Shown here: piece by piece, positions 42,950 through 52,045 of the stretch
How the letters are laid out: each line of letters opens with the position of its first letter
How positions within the stretch are numbered: the stretch's first letter is position 1
Assembly: GCF_019972295.1 (NCBI RefSeq)
Contig: NZ_BLJA01000001.1
Span: forward strand, 2,670,158 to 2,734,157
DNA length: 64,000 bases
Reading direction: 5' to 3'
Source of the DNA: Geobacter sp. AOG2
GTDB taxonomy: Bacteria; Desulfobacterota; Desulfuromonadia; Geobacterales; Pseudopelobacteraceae
Made by a program: the position numbers and the translations under genes
The notes under the pieces: model-generated
Seen by the model: the letters and a program-made list of their open reading frames with translations, nothing else
What the model was told of the DNA's origin: nothing
Databases searched by the model: none

Positions 42950-45154
42950 GTGGCTACATCAATCTCTCGCAGGTCCTTTCTAAAAATCAGTGGCGCAACC
43001 ACTGTCGGGTTATCCATGGCAGCGACGCTGCCGGACAAGTTTCTGCTGTGGGCTGAAGAACAGGGGATGCTGAAGGCCACCTACGTTCCCACGTTCTGTG
43101 AGATCTGTTTCTGGAAATGCGGCGTCATGGCCAAGGTCATCAATGGCAGGGTCGTCAAGCTGGAGGGCAACCCGCGCCATCCCGGCGCGCGCGGCAAGCT
43201 CTGCGGCAGGGGAAACGGCGGCGCCGGACTCCTGTACGATCCCGACCGCCTCAAGACCCCGCTCATCAACACCGGGGCGCGTGGCGAGGGCAAGTTCAAG
43301 AAGGCGTCCTGGGATGAGGCGCTGAACCTCGTCGCGGAGAAACTGACCCGGATCAAGCAGCAGTACGGCCCGGAAGCGGTTGCCCTGTTTACCCACGGCA
43401 CGCCGACCGACCACTTCCTGCCGCTCCTGTCGGCATTCGGGTCCCCCAATGTGGGAATGCCCTCCTTCGCCCAATGCCGCGGCCCCCGTGATGTCGGCCT
43501 GGAGCTGACCTTCGGGGAAAGCATCGGCTCTCCCGAACGCCTGGACATGGTCAACAGCAAGGTCGTGGTCCTGCTCGGCTCCCATCTCGGCGAAAACATG
43601 CACAACTCCCAGGTTCAGGACTATGCCGAGGCGGTGGGAAGGGGCGCCAAATTCATCGTGGTCGATCCGCGCTACTCCATTGCCGCCGGCAAGGCCCACG
43701 CCTGGCTGCCGATCCGTCCGGCAACGGACATGGCGCTTCTTTTGGCCTGGATCAACGTCATCATCCGTGAAGGGCTGTACGACAAGGAATACATCGGCGC
43801 CTATGCCAACGGCTTTGATGAGCTTGCGGAGGCGGTCATGGACTGCACCCCGGAGTGGGCGGAAAAGGAGACCGATATCCCCGCCGCCACGATTGTGGAA
43901 ACCGCCCGGCTCATGGGGAAAAACGCCCCGGCGGTCTGCATCCACCCCGGCCGGCATGCCACCTGGTACGGGGACGATGTCCAGCGCACGCGCTGCCTGG
44001 GCATTCTCATGGCGCTCCTGGGGACCTGGGGGAAACAGGGGGGAACATTCTTCGCCACTACCGCCTCCCTCCCCAAGATGGAGTCGAAACCATTCCCGGA
44101 GCCGGCCAGGGCTACCCTGAACGACGGGGGCTACCCGTTTGCCGGGGGCGAGGGAATAACCCAGGCGATCCGCACCTCGACCATCAACGGAAAACCCTAC
44201 CCGATCAAGGGATGGTTCGTGAGCGGCACAAACCTCATGAAGGCTATTCCGAACGAGAAAGAAACCCTGGAAGCCGTCAAAAAGCTCGACCTGCTGGTCG
44301 TGGTGGATGTCATGCCCTTTGACACGGCCATGCTGGCCGATGTGATCCTGCCGGAATGCACCTACCTGGAACGGCACGATGCCCTGGCTGTCGGCAAGGG
44401 CAAGTCGCTGACCGTCTCGCTGCGGCAACCGGTCATCGAGCCTATGTACGAATCGAAACCGGGATGGTGGATCGCCAAGGAACTGGCAAAGCGCCTGGGC
44501 CTCGACGAATACTTTCCCTGGACCACCTACGAGGAGAAGATCAAGGCCCAGTGCGACCATTGGGGGATCAACTTCGAAGAGTTGAAAAAGGCGGGGACCA
44601 TCATGATTCCCGACACCGCCGCTCCCTTCATCACCGCCGACAATCCGCCCAAATTCAAGACCGCATCCGGCAAGATCGAACTCTCCAGCAACGAGCTCAA
44701 GGAAAAGGGGTTCGATCCCGTGCCGCGTTACAAACAGCATCCGCAGCCGGCTGACGGCGAGTTCCGGCTCATCTACGGCCGCAGCCCGGTCCACACCTTC
44801 AGCCGGACGACCAACAACCCGGAACTGCACGAGCTCTACCCGGAAAACGAGGTATGGGTCAATGCACCCAAGGCCCGCGAGATGGGCCTTGTCAACGGGA
44901 CATACGTCACCCTGGTGAACCAGGACGGCGTAAGGAGCAAACCGGTCAAGATCAAGGTCACGGAGCGTATCCGCAAGGACTGCGCCTACCTGGTCCACGG
45001 GTTCAACTCCTCAAGCCCTGCCTTGAAAAAAGCCTTCGGCAAGGGAGCGGATGACCAGGGACTCATTACCCGTTATGAAGTTGACCCGATCTGCGGCGGG
45101 ACCGGCATGCGGGTGAATTTCGTCCGGATCGAGAAGGAGGCCACCCATGCCTAA
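42950..45154 (+). CDS. Molybdopterin oxidoreductase catalytic subunit, polysulfide/thiosulfate reductase (PsrA/PhsA) type
   Basis: A 734-aa protein starting at GTG, with a twin-arginine leader (SRRSFLKISGATTVG) for folded export. An N-terminal [4Fe-4S] set (CEICFWKCGV ... KLCGRG), MGD-binding regions and a molybdenum-ligand Cys in FAQCRGPRDVG place it in the DMSO reductase superfamily, closest to Psr/Phs/Ttr/arsenate-type enzymes. It would reduce a periplasmic chalcogen or arsenic substrate; which one cannot be read from sequence. The start overlaps nothing upstream; the 3' end overlaps the FeS subunit by 8 bases. Confidence 0.9.
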   Translation: MATSISRRSFLKISGATTVGLSMAATLPDKFLLWAEEQGMLKATYVPTFCEICFWKCGVMAKVINGRVVKLEGNPRHPGARGKLCGRGNGGAGLLYDPDRLKTPLINTGARGEGKFKKASWDEALNLVAEKLTRIKQQYGPEAVALFTHGTPTDHFLPLLSAFGSPNVGMPSFAQCRGPRDVGLELTFGESIGSPERLDMVNSKVVVLLGSHLGENMHNSQVQDYAEAVGRGAKFIVVDPRYSIAAGKAHAWLPIRPATDMALLLAWINVIIREGLYDKEYIGAYANGFDELAEAVMDCTPEWAEKETDIPAATIVETARLMGKNAPAVCIHPGRHATWYGDDVQRTRCLGILMALLGTWGKQGGTFFATTASLPKMESKPFPEPARATLNDGGYPFAGGEGITQAIRTSTINGKPYPIKGWFVSGTNLMKAIPNEKETLEAVKKLDLLVVVDVMPFDTAMLADVILPECTYLERHDALAVGKGKSLTVSLRQPVIEPMYESKPGWWIAKELAKRLGLDEYFPWTTYEEKIKAQCDHWGINFEELKKAGTIMIPDTAAPFITADNPPKFKTASGKIELSSNELKEKGFDPVPRYKQHPQPADGEFRLIYGRSPVHTFSRTTNNPELHELYPENEVWVNAPKAREMGLVNGTYVTLVNQDGVRSKPVKIKVTERIRKDCAYLVHGFNSSSPALKKAFGKGADDQGLITRYEVDPICGGTGMRVNFVRIEKEATHA

Positions 45155-45707
45155 ATACGCCATGGTAATCGACCAGCGCCGCTGCGTGGCCTGTATGGCG
45201 TGCGTCGTCGCCTGCAAGAAGGAAAACGAGGTGCCGCCCGAACAGTACCGTACGCGGGTCGTCGAAAAAACCGAGGGTGAGTTTCCCCTGCTCCGCATGG
45301 AACTGCGTTCGGAACTCTGCAACCACTGCGACAACCCTCCCTGCGTCTACAACTGCCCCACCGGGGCATCCTACAAGCGCAAGGAAGACGGGCTCGTCCT
45401 GCTGAAGAAATATCGCTGCGTCGGATGCAAGTCGTGTCTGGCCGCATGCCCCTACGATGCCCGTTACATAAACGAAGAAAAGGGTTATGCCGACAAATGT
45501 ACGTTCTGTGAGCACCGGATCAAGGAGGGCAAAGAACCGGCCTGTGTTGCAACCTGCATCGGGAGATCGAGGATGTTCGGCGACCTGGACGATCCCAAAA
45601 GTTCCGTCAGCATCGCGCTGCGGGAGAATCACGCCGAGGTCCTGCTGCAAGCGGCAGGCACCAAACCGCGGGTCTACTACATCAAACGGTTCGGGAAACC
45701 GGAATAG
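45147..45707 (+). CDS. 4Fe-4S electron-transfer subunit (PsrB/PhsB type)
   Basis: A 186-aa subunit with four cysteine groups for [4Fe-4S] clusters: CVACMACVVACK, CNHCDNPPCVYNC, CVGCKSCLAACP and CTFCEHR ... CVATC. AAGGAGG lies in the 3' end of the catalytic gene and the reading frames overlap by 8 bases. It carries electrons from the membrane NrfD-like subunit to the molybdenum subunit. It has no signal peptide and is probably co-exported with the catalytic subunit. Confidence 0.93.
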   Translation: MPKYAMVIDQRRCVACMACVVACKKENEVPPEQYRTRVVEKTEGEFPLLRMELRSELCNHCDNPPCVYNCPTGASYKRKEDGLVLLKKYRCVGCKSCLAACPYDARYINEEKGYADKCTFCEHRIKEGKEPACVATCIGRSRMFGDLDDPKSSVSIALRENHAEVLLQAAGTKPRVYYIKRFGKPE

Positions 45708-45718
45708 GAGCGGACGGC

Positions 45719-46687
45719 ATGGAACTGACCATAACAGGAGTAAACGCTGTCACCACGCCACACCTCCATGTCTGGGACTGGCGGGTGTCTCTCTACCTTT
45801 TCCTCGGAGGGCTTTCCGCGGGACTGGCCATCATGACCTCGATCCTGCATGTCCGAAAGGGAGGAGCACTGGCGGAAGGAGACCGGGCCGCCATCAGTGC
45901 GCCCCTCTACGTCCCCCTCATCCTCAGCGTCGGCATGCTCTTCATTTTTCTCGACCTGGAACGCAAACTTAACGTATTCTGGTTCTACCTGACCATTCAA
46001 CCACTCTCCCCCATGTCCTGGGGTTCCTGGGGGTTGATCGTCTTCTATCCCGTCAGCATCATGTACGCCCTGGCCACGCTCCCGGAGTCGAAACGGCACT
46101 ATCTCAGATTTCCGGTGCTGGTGAACCTCGCCGAACGGCTAGGCAGGTTCAGGTTGCAGCTTGCCGCTGCCAATTTTGCCATGGGAATCTTCATCGGCGT
46201 TTATACGGGAGTGCTGTTAAGCTCGTTCGTCGCCCGCCCGTTGTGGAACTCGGCGATCCTGCCGGTCCTCTTCCTGACCTCGGCCATGTCGGCCGGAGCG
46301 GCGTTCATGATCATGATCGCAGGGAAAAAGAAGGTGAAGCTGTTCTTCACCAAGGTGGATATCTGGCTGATACTGGCCGAAATGGTCATACTCCCGTTAT
46401 TCTTCTACGGCCAGTACACCTCGTCAGGGGCGCACCGCGAATCCATAATGCCCTTTTTCACGTTTTCCCATGGTTACTTTTGGTACGGTCTGGGCATGAT
46501 CCTGCTCTTGGTCATCTTTCCGGTGGCCCTGGTCCTCAAGTATCTTGAGGTGAAGGAGGAGCATGGAGAGGAATTGAGCGCCGACGCCCTGCTGAAGATG
46601 AATTTGAGCGCCATCATGGTGCTGGTGGGAGGGCTCATCATACGATTGTCCTTTGTCTATGCCGGCCAACTCAGCCACCTGTCGTAA
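45719..46687 (+). CDS. NrfD/PsrC-type membrane quinol-oxidising subunit
   Basis: A 322-aa polytopic protein with eight or so hydrophobic helices (for example LSAGLAIMTSILHV, LYVPLILSVGMLFIFLDLE and FAMGIFIGVYTGVLLSS). The ERKLNVFWF and WGSWGLIVFYPVS segments are typical of NrfD/PsrC. It accepts electrons from menaquinol and feeds the FeS subunit. It starts 11 bp after the FeS subunit gene, completing an A-B-C respiratory reductase. Confidence 0.92.
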   Translation: MELTITGVNAVTTPHLHVWDWRVSLYLFLGGLSAGLAIMTSILHVRKGGALAEGDRAAISAPLYVPLILSVGMLFIFLDLERKLNVFWFYLTIQPLSPMSWGSWGLIVFYPVSIMYALATLPESKRHYLRFPVLVNLAERLGRFRLQLAAANFAMGIFIGVYTGVLLSSFVARPLWNSAILPVLFLTSAMSAGAAFMIMIAGKKKVKLFFTKVDIWLILAEMVILPLFFYGQYTSSGAHRESIMPFFTFSHGYFWYGLGMILLLVIFPVALVLKYLEVKEEHGEELSADALLKMNLSAIMVLVGGLIIRLSFVYAGQLSHLS

Positions 46688-46777
46688 GCGGTCCCGCCGG
46701 AAGTATTGCAGGACTGGTGCTTCACTTTAAAGCGACCGGCACGCCGGAGCTTATTCCCCCAAAAAAGGAGAGATTAG

Positions 46778-46996
46778 ATGAAAAGAATCGCAGCAGTCAT
46801 GGTAGCGGCATTGATGGCCCTGAGCTTTGCAACGGTTGTCCTGGCGGAGGAAAAGAAAGAAGAAAAAGCAGCTATGGAAAAGGTTGAAAAGAAGGATGCC
46901 AAAAAGGACAAAAAAGAGAAAAAAGCGAAGAAAGAGACCAAAAAAGACGACGCAAAACCCGCCAAAAAGGGTAAAAAGGAAGTATCCGGTTGCTAA
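46778..46996 (+). CDS. Exported Lys-rich peptide with C-terminal Gly-Cys
   Basis: A 72-aa protein with AAAGGAGAG upstream. Signal peptide MKRIAAVMVAALMALSFAT (cleavage near VLA). By my count 21 of about 49 mature residues are Lys, interspersed with Glu/Asp, and the only Cys is the last residue (EVSGC). No family is recognised. As the last gene of the reductase operon, before a strong terminator, it may bind anionic substrate or product, or scaffold particles; these are guesses. Real expression is supported by the ribosome site and leader. Confidence 0.65.
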   Translation: MKRIAAVMVAALMALSFATVVLAEEKKEEKAAMEKVEKKDAKKDKKEKKAKKETKKDDAKPAKKGKKEVSGC

Positions 46997-47018
46997 TCTT
47001 CGCCGGGAATCAGCTCCG

Positions 47019-47047
47019 GAGGCATGCGAAGGCATGCCTCTTTTTTT
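47019..47047 (+). terminator. Rho-independent terminator of the reductase operon
   Basis: A perfect 9-bp stem GAGGCATGC / GCATGCCTC (47019-47027 / 47032-47040) with a GAAG loop, followed by seven T residues. Confidence 0.92.
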
Positions 47048-47139
47048 GTATACTGCGTGAATTTCCCGCCATGCCAACAGGTACGGCGCCTGTTTGGCCA
47101 CTGGTGGAATAGTCCACATTCAATGTCCCAGGAGACGTT

Positions 47140-48789
47140 ATGAACCTCGGAATTAAAGCAAAACTGCTTTGTTTGTTGGTGATTATGTCGGTGCTGATGG
47201 TTGTTATCGGCGGTATCGGCCTTGCCGGTTTTCGGGAAAACAACCTTTCCCTGAAAAACATCTATGAGGACAACATGAAGGGGTCGAGCCAGCTTACCAG
47301 GATCGATGGCTTGATCAGAGCCAGCCGTATCCAGATGCTCCTTGCACTCCAGCACGATCCCCAAAACGAGTTCAGCGCGCTTCACGACCACCCTACCGGT
47401 GCCCACACCGAGTTGGCTCAAAAAAACATTGATGAAATCAGCCGGACGTGGTCCGAGTTCTACGCACATCAAAAATCGGAAGAGACCCGGCAGTTGGCCG
47501 ATGCCTTTTCCAAGGAGTTGACAGCCTACGAGAAAGAGGGGCTGGAGCCCGCCATGAAAGCGGTCCTGGCGAATGACTTCACCGAGGCCTACCGCATTAC
47601 CTTCGACGCCATAAACCCGTCCGTCAAGAAAGCCAACCAGGCCATGGACGCCTTGATGAAGCATGAGGTCGCCCTGGCCCAGACAGCCCATGAAACGGCT
47701 GTTGCGCATATGGCATGGTACCGGAACATCATCCTCGTATCCATCGTCATAGCGCTCATTTGCGGCGGAGCCCTCGGATTTTTGACGATCCGCTCCATCA
47801 GCGCGTCATCGGCCATGCTCAGGGATGTCGCCTCCCACCTGGCCGGCGGCAACCTGTCGGCGCGCGCCGCAATCCTGTCGCGCGACGAATTGGGCGAGAT
47901 CAGCCAATGTTTCAACCAGATCGCCGACACCTTCCAGGCGTTGGTGGAACAGGTCGAATCAAGCGCTCACGCCGTATCGGACGCAGCAGGTTCCCTCAGG
48001 GCAAATGCCGAACAAATCGCCTCGGGCTCCGAACACGTCGCCGGTCAGGCGGTAACCGTTGCGGCCGCCGGCGAGGAGATGGCGGCCACGTCCATGGGAA
48101 TAGCGGCGACATGCGGCAAGGCGGCGGAAAATGCCAACCGCGCCTGCACCACGGCTACAAACGGGACAGCCATCGTGCAAAAGACCGTCGACGGCATGAA
48201 TCGCATAGCCGCCAAGGTTCAGGATACGGCGCGAGCCGTGGAGAATCTGGGGGTGCGTTCCGACCAGATCGGGAACATCATAGGAACCATCGAAGATATC
48301 GCAGACCAGACCAACCTGCTGGCGTTGAACGCAGCCATTGAAGCGGCCCGTGCCGGCGAGCAGGGGCGGGGATTTGCCGTTGTGGCCGACGAAGTCCGGG
48401 CGCTGGCCGAACGGACGACACGGGCGACCCGCGAGATCGGCGAGATGATCAAGGCCGTGCAAAACGAGACCAAGGGTGCTGTGGCTGCCATGGAAGAGGG
48501 GGTTTTGGAGGTCGAAAACGGCACCGAGGATGCCGCCCGCTCGGGAGGGGCTTTGACGGAGATACTCAAGCAGATTACCGAGGTCACCGGCCAGATCGAC
48601 CAAATCGCCACCGCCGCCGAGGAACAGACGGCGACCACCAACGAAATCAGCAACAATATCCAACGCATAACCGATGTAGTCAAGGAAACGGCCGACAGTT
48701 CCCAGACAACAGCCGAGGCGGCCACGCGGTTACTGAACCTGGCCGATGAGCTTACGGCGGTGGTGAGCCGTTTCCGGCTGGCACGGTGA
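47140..48789 (+). CDS. Methyl-accepting chemotaxis protein with four-helix-bundle sensor
   Basis: A 549-aa chemoreceptor with CAGGAGA before the ATG. TM1 is about residues 8-29, a periplasmic helical sensor of about 160 residues (4HB-type) follows, TM2 is about 192-215, then HAMP and the signalling domain with [18 protein letters not shown] and [20 protein letters not shown]. It sits between the reductase and Ext-like operons and may steer cells toward the same electron acceptor or its redox signal. Confidence 0.93.
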   Translation: MNLGIKAKLLCLLVIMSVLMVVIGGIGLAGFRENNLSLKNIYEDNMKGSSQLTRIDGLIRASRIQMLLALQHDPQNEFSALHDHPTGAHTELAQKNIDEISRTWSEFYAHQKSEETRQLADAFSKELTAYEKEGLEPAMKAVLANDFTEAYRITFDAINPSVKKANQAMDALMKHEVALAQTAHETAVAHMAWYRNIILVSIVIALICGGALGFLTIRSISASSAMLRDVASHLAGGNLSARAAILSRDELGEISQCFNQIADTFQALVEQVESSAHAVSDAAGSLRANAEQIASGSEHVAGQAVTVAAAGEEMAATSMGIAATCGKAAENANRACTTATNGTAIVQKTVDGMNRIAAKVQDTARAVENLGVRSDQIGNIIGTIEDIADQTNLLALNAAIEAARAGEQGRGFAVVADEVRALAERTTRATREIGEMIKAVQNETKGAVAAMEEGVLEVENGTEDAARSGGALTEILKQITEVTGQIDQIATAAEEQTATTNEISNNIQRITDVVKETADSSQTTAEAATRLLNLADELTAVVSRFRLAR

Positions 48790-48837
48790 AGATTGCCTCT
48801 GCAAGACACGGGTGACGAAACACCCGGAATGGAGCAA

Positions 48838-48868
48838 CCGGGGCCATACCGCCCCCGTATGGCCCCGG
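48838..48868. terminator. Hairpin between convergent chemoreceptor and LysR genes
   Basis: A perfect 12-bp stem CCGGGGCCATAC / GTATGGCCCCGG (48838-48849 / 48857-48868) with a 7-base loop; no T-run. Probably a transcription barrier for both genes. Confidence 0.55.
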
Positions 48869-48930
48869 GGCCGCAGATGGTGCTCCGCAATAGTTTTTCA
48901 GCGGCCTGGCGGCCGAGAGGAGCTTACGCC

Positions 48931-49896
48931 CTACGCGGCGGGTCGATAAACGGTGCAGAACTGCGTGGCCCGGGAAGCGGCCAGATCCGTATCGCTGGTG
49001 TCAAGAGCCGCGAGAATACTGGAGATGAAGTTGTCAAGCAGGAGGGATTCGGCCGCGGGGACCGCCCTGTTGACTATCAACGTGCGCCGGTAAGCGTGCT
49101 CGAATCCGGGAACCCGGTGCTGCCGGAGCAGACCTTCCTTCACCAGTCCCTGCACCACCGGACGCGAGATAAAGGCGATGCCTCCTCCCGTGCGGACCGA
49201 ATCGATGATGAGGTGCAGGTCATCGTAGTAGAGCACCCTGCTGAACTCCCCATAATCCCTGCCAAGCTTTTTCATGTTGTAGTCCAGCAGCTTGCTTGAG
49301 CAGCAGCCCTCTTTCCTGGTGTACAGGTCGTGGTGCATCAACTGGTCGATGCTCACATCCCCATCCGCCAGCCCGAGTTCGGGCGCACTGACAAAAACCA
49401 CCTCATCCCCCGGCATCTCGAAGGTGTCAAATTCCGTCAGGTCGAAATTCTCGTTATGTTCGATGACCCCTACCTGGTACAGCCCTTCCCGCATGCCGTC
49501 CACAACCTTGTCCGGCATGTCGAAAAAGAACCTCAATTGCGTCGTGTCGGGGTTCGACAGCATAAAGTCCTTCAGGATATCGGTGAGGTACACAACGCCG
49601 AACGCCGGGGTGCAGCAGAACATGATGCCGGGCTTGGAGGAAATGCCCTGAAGGTCGTGAAGCAATTCCTTTTCCAGGGAGAGCATCTTCTCGGCCTTTT
49701 CAAGCACGATCCGGCCCGCCTCGGTGGGCACCAGCACGGGGCCGCTGCGGTCGATCAGCGGAAAACCGTACTGGTCCTCGATGAATTTGATACGCCGGGA
49801 GACGGCGGACTGGGTGACGCAAAGATTTTCCGCGGCCTTTGAGAAACTGCCCGTGGCTATAGATTCGACAAGTGTATGTAAATACTCCGATTTCAT
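48931..49896 (-). CDS. LysR-family transcriptional regulator
   Basis: A 321-aa protein; ATG at 49896 has AAGGGAG upstream and fits the family N-terminus (MKSEYLHTLVESIATGSFSK), so longer in-frame starts are rejected. The winged helix (residues 1-60, AAENLCVTQSAVSRRIKFIE) is followed by a two-lobed effector domain. A CC pair (EGCCSSKLL) in the effector domain might respond to redox or a soft ligand, which is speculative. It is divergent from the small exported protein gene at 50063 and probably controls the adjacent operons. Confidence 0.92.
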   Translation of the reverse strand: MKSEYLHTLVESIATGSFSKAAENLCVTQSAVSRRIKFIEDQYGFPLIDRSGPVLVPTEAGRIVLEKAEKMLSLEKELLHDLQGISSKPGIMFCCTPAFGVVYLTDILKDFMLSNPDTTQLRFFFDMPDKVVDGMREGLYQVGVIEHNENFDLTEFDTFEMPGDEVVFVSAPELGLADGDVSIDQLMHHDLYTRKEGCCSSKLLDYNMKKLGRDYGEFSRVLYYDDLHLIIDSVRTGGGIAFISRPVVQGLVKEGLLRQHRVPGFEHAYRRTLIVNRAVPAAESLLLDNFISSILAALDTSDTDLAASRATQFCTVYRPAA

Positions 49897-49924
49897 TCCC
49901 ACTCCCTTTTGCAGGACATCGTTG

Positions 49925-49937
49925 TGCGCAATACGCA
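49925..49937. promoter_or_regulatory. Possible LysR box (T-N11-A)
   Basis: TGCGCAATACGCA: arms TGCG and CGCA around five bases, with the T-N11-A pattern of LysR operators, 29-41 bp upstream of the LysR start in the divergent intergenic region. Confidence 0.35.
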
Positions 49938-50062
49938 TGGGTACATGAAAAACTTTCGTTTTAACTATAAAGCATGTCGAGGCTAGAATACAACCGCAAT
50001 CCAGGTGGTTGAGCGTTAAATTGCATTGAAGAATTCTTGAGGGATGTGACCGGGAGGGTACG

Positions 50063-50380
50063 ATGAATCGCTTGTGCAGCGCGATGCTCTGTTTGACATG
50101 CCTCTGCCTCACAGGCCCCGCCTATGCCGATTCCCTGATTATTACCTATCGAAACGGAAACACGCAAACCGTTCCCCTCGACGAGAAAAGCTCCTCCATA
50201 CAGTCTCTGCACTATCTGCCGGCCGATGCTCCGGCCTCGATAAACAAACCCGTTATTCCCAAGCCGCATGATGCGCCGGGTGTTCAGGACAAACCCGAGG
50301 CACAGGCGCAGGAATCCAGGGAAAAGGCGCAAAAACCCGCTTTCCGGATCAAATGGGCGGACCCGGCTACAGAGCAATAG
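50063..50380 (+). CDS. Small exported protein of unknown function, divergent from LysR
   Basis: A 105-aa protein with GGGAGGG upstream and a signal peptide (MNRLCSAMLCLTCLCLTGP, cleavage near AYA). A short N-terminal mature segment, DSLIITYRNGNTQTVPLDE, reads as a beta-hairpin; the remainder is Pro/Lys/Gln-rich and disordered-looking. There are three cysteines, all in the leader. No family recognised. It is 262 bp before the Ext-like operon and has a terminator after it. Confidence 0.65.
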   Translation: MNRLCSAMLCLTCLCLTGPAYADSLIITYRNGNTQTVPLDEKSSSIQSLHYLPADAPASINKPVIPKPHDAPGVQDKPEAQAQESREKAQKPAFRIKWADPATEQ

Positions 50381-50498
50381 AGTTTTTGGGAGAAACGGAC
50401 CTATGACATTTTTGGGACTTCAGGTTACGGGATGGACGGGCGATACCGCCCTGTTTCGCTTCTACCGGAGCGGGCGGATCAACATTTTTCATGTCATA

Positions 50499-50524
50499 CC
50501 GACGTCATTACGTCGGTTTTTTTT
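50499..50524 (+). terminator. Rho-independent terminator before the Ext-like operon
   Basis: CCGACGT (50499-50505) pairs with ACGTCGG (50510-50516) across a CATT loop, followed by eight T residues (50517-50524). Confidence 0.85.
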
Positions 50525-50642
50525 GTCCGGTTGTCGCACAAAGGGCACGAAATTGAGGGATCGGGAGGAGGTGAGCACGAGTTCGGCAATGCTTTGTTTT
50601 GATACGCTGGTACAGAGTACACAGTAATTACAAGGAGGAGTT

Positions 50643-51983
50643 ATGTCGGAAAAAATGATTAAAAAAAGCAGAGTGCTCATTACCACGCTACTTGGGACCC
50701 TGGTGGTCGCCGCTCTTACCATATGGGGCTGCGGAGACTCCGGCACGAAGGGGTACACGGACGTAACGGCCCAGCAGGCGGCATCGATAACGACAACCAA
50801 GACAGCCAATGCGCTCATCGAGCCGGCCACCCTCAAACAGTGGATGGACGAAGGCAAGGTTAACAACAGCGACGCTGCCAGCCTGGACAAAGTCGTAATC
50901 ATAACCGTAAGCCCCTCGACCAATTATACTGCGCTGCACATCCCTGGCGCTCAACTCCTCAACTCAAGCTCCGAGCTTGCCATAACCCGGCTGGAAGCGG
51001 TCGCCACCAACACCAGCGAGATACCGACCGGTCCTTTGATGGATGGCATGATCCAGCGCTTCGGCGTCACCAAAAACACCACCCTGGTGTTCACGGTGAG
51101 CAAAGGGCAGAGCCTGATGAACGCAACCAGAGCCTATTATACCTTCCGTTACTGGGGTTTCCCCAAGGAGCGCCTGAAGGTGCTGAATGGTGGAGACGAT
51201 GCCTGGAACGATGCGGCAACCGCCAACTCCTGGGACACCGCATACGCTTTGACGACAACCGTACCGACCGTCACGGCCTCCACGTTCAGCGTACGTGACC
51301 TCTATGCCGGAAGCACCAGCAACTTCAACGTTCGTTATTCCATCGGCGAAATGCTGACGCTTGTGGACAAGATAAACGCCGGCACGCTTACGACCGGCAC
51401 CACCGGCGTATCACTCATCGATGCCCGCGGTGGGGTTAACGCGACGACAGGTGTTTATATTCAAAACTCCATAGAAGACAATTACGCCAGCTATTGGACC
51501 GCTGCAGCAGGGAAAACAGGGGTACTGAACAGCGTCGCCGACCAGACCGCCTATCTTACCGCTGAAGGCGTGACCGCAGCCAAAAGCATGAATTACGTTT
51601 ACTGCGCCTCAGGACACCGGGCGTCCGTCCCCTACTTTGTGCTTGACGGCATGCTCAATTGGCCGGTGACCCTTTATGACGGTTCCTGGCAGCAGTGGTC
51701 TTCCTATTTGTCCACCGCTACCGCAAACAAGGTTGCGGCAGCCTGGCAAACGGATGCGCTGACTTCGGGAACGACCATCAGCCGGACCTATAACGGCTCC
51801 GGCGCAGCCCTTACCCCCGGCACGTCCGTAACCCTGGATGCTGCTTCCAACGCCATGTACACCTCCGTCACCGACTCCCGCGCCAATCAGCAATTGCTTG
51901 AAGACAAGGCGTATTTCACCAGCGGGACCACCTCGTCGACAACGCCTACTACCGGCGGTGGCGGCACCGGCAGCGGTTGTTAG
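50643..51983 (+). CDS. extH: Rhodanese-family lipoprotein (ExtH-like)
   Basis: A 446-aa protein with AAGGAGGAG before ATG. A leader ends at a lipobox-like LTIWGC (Cys30), predicting lipidation. Two rhodanese domains follow: the first (about 60-200) has a loop VSKGQSLMNATRA with no catalytic Cys; the second (about 240-380) has YCASGHRAS with Cys present. The C-terminus is a Thr/Gly-rich tail ending GTGSGC. Position before a porin and multiheme cytochromes matches the Geobacter ext cluster, whose ExtH is a rhodanese lipoprotein; the symbol rests on synteny and domain type, not on alignment. Confidence 0.72.
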   Translation: MSEKMIKKSRVLITTLLGTLVVAALTIWGCGDSGTKGYTDVTAQQAASITTTKTANALIEPATLKQWMDEGKVNNSDAASLDKVVIITVSPSTNYTALHIPGAQLLNSSSELAITRLEAVATNTSEIPTGPLMDGMIQRFGVTKNTTLVFTVSKGQSLMNATRAYYTFRYWGFPKERLKVLNGGDDAWNDAATANSWDTAYALTTTVPTVTASTFSVRDLYAGSTSNFNVRYSIGEMLTLVDKINAGTLTTGTTGVSLIDARGGVNATTGVYIQNSIEDNYASYWTAAAGKTGVLNSVADQTAYLTAEGVTAAKSMNYVYCASGHRASVPYFVLDGMLNWPVTLYDGSWQQWSSYLSTATANKVAAAWQTDALTSGTTISRTYNGSGAALTPGTSVTLDAASNAMYTSVTDSRANQQLLEDKAYFTSGTTSSTTPTTGGGGTGSGC

Positions 51984-52045
51984 CGTCGTAGAATCATGTG
52001 TTCCGGCTTTTCGGTAATTATATTTCGAGCGAAGGAGATAACTCC

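Noticed and set aside
48778-48797. TGGCAC followed by TTGC resembling a sigma-54 promoter
   Set aside because: The spacing is 8 bases instead of the required 5, and it lies at the end of a chemoreceptor gene.
50403-50627. Short frame between the small exported protein and extH
   Set aside because: It runs through a strong terminator (50499-50524), and no ribosome site or recognisable protein supports it.
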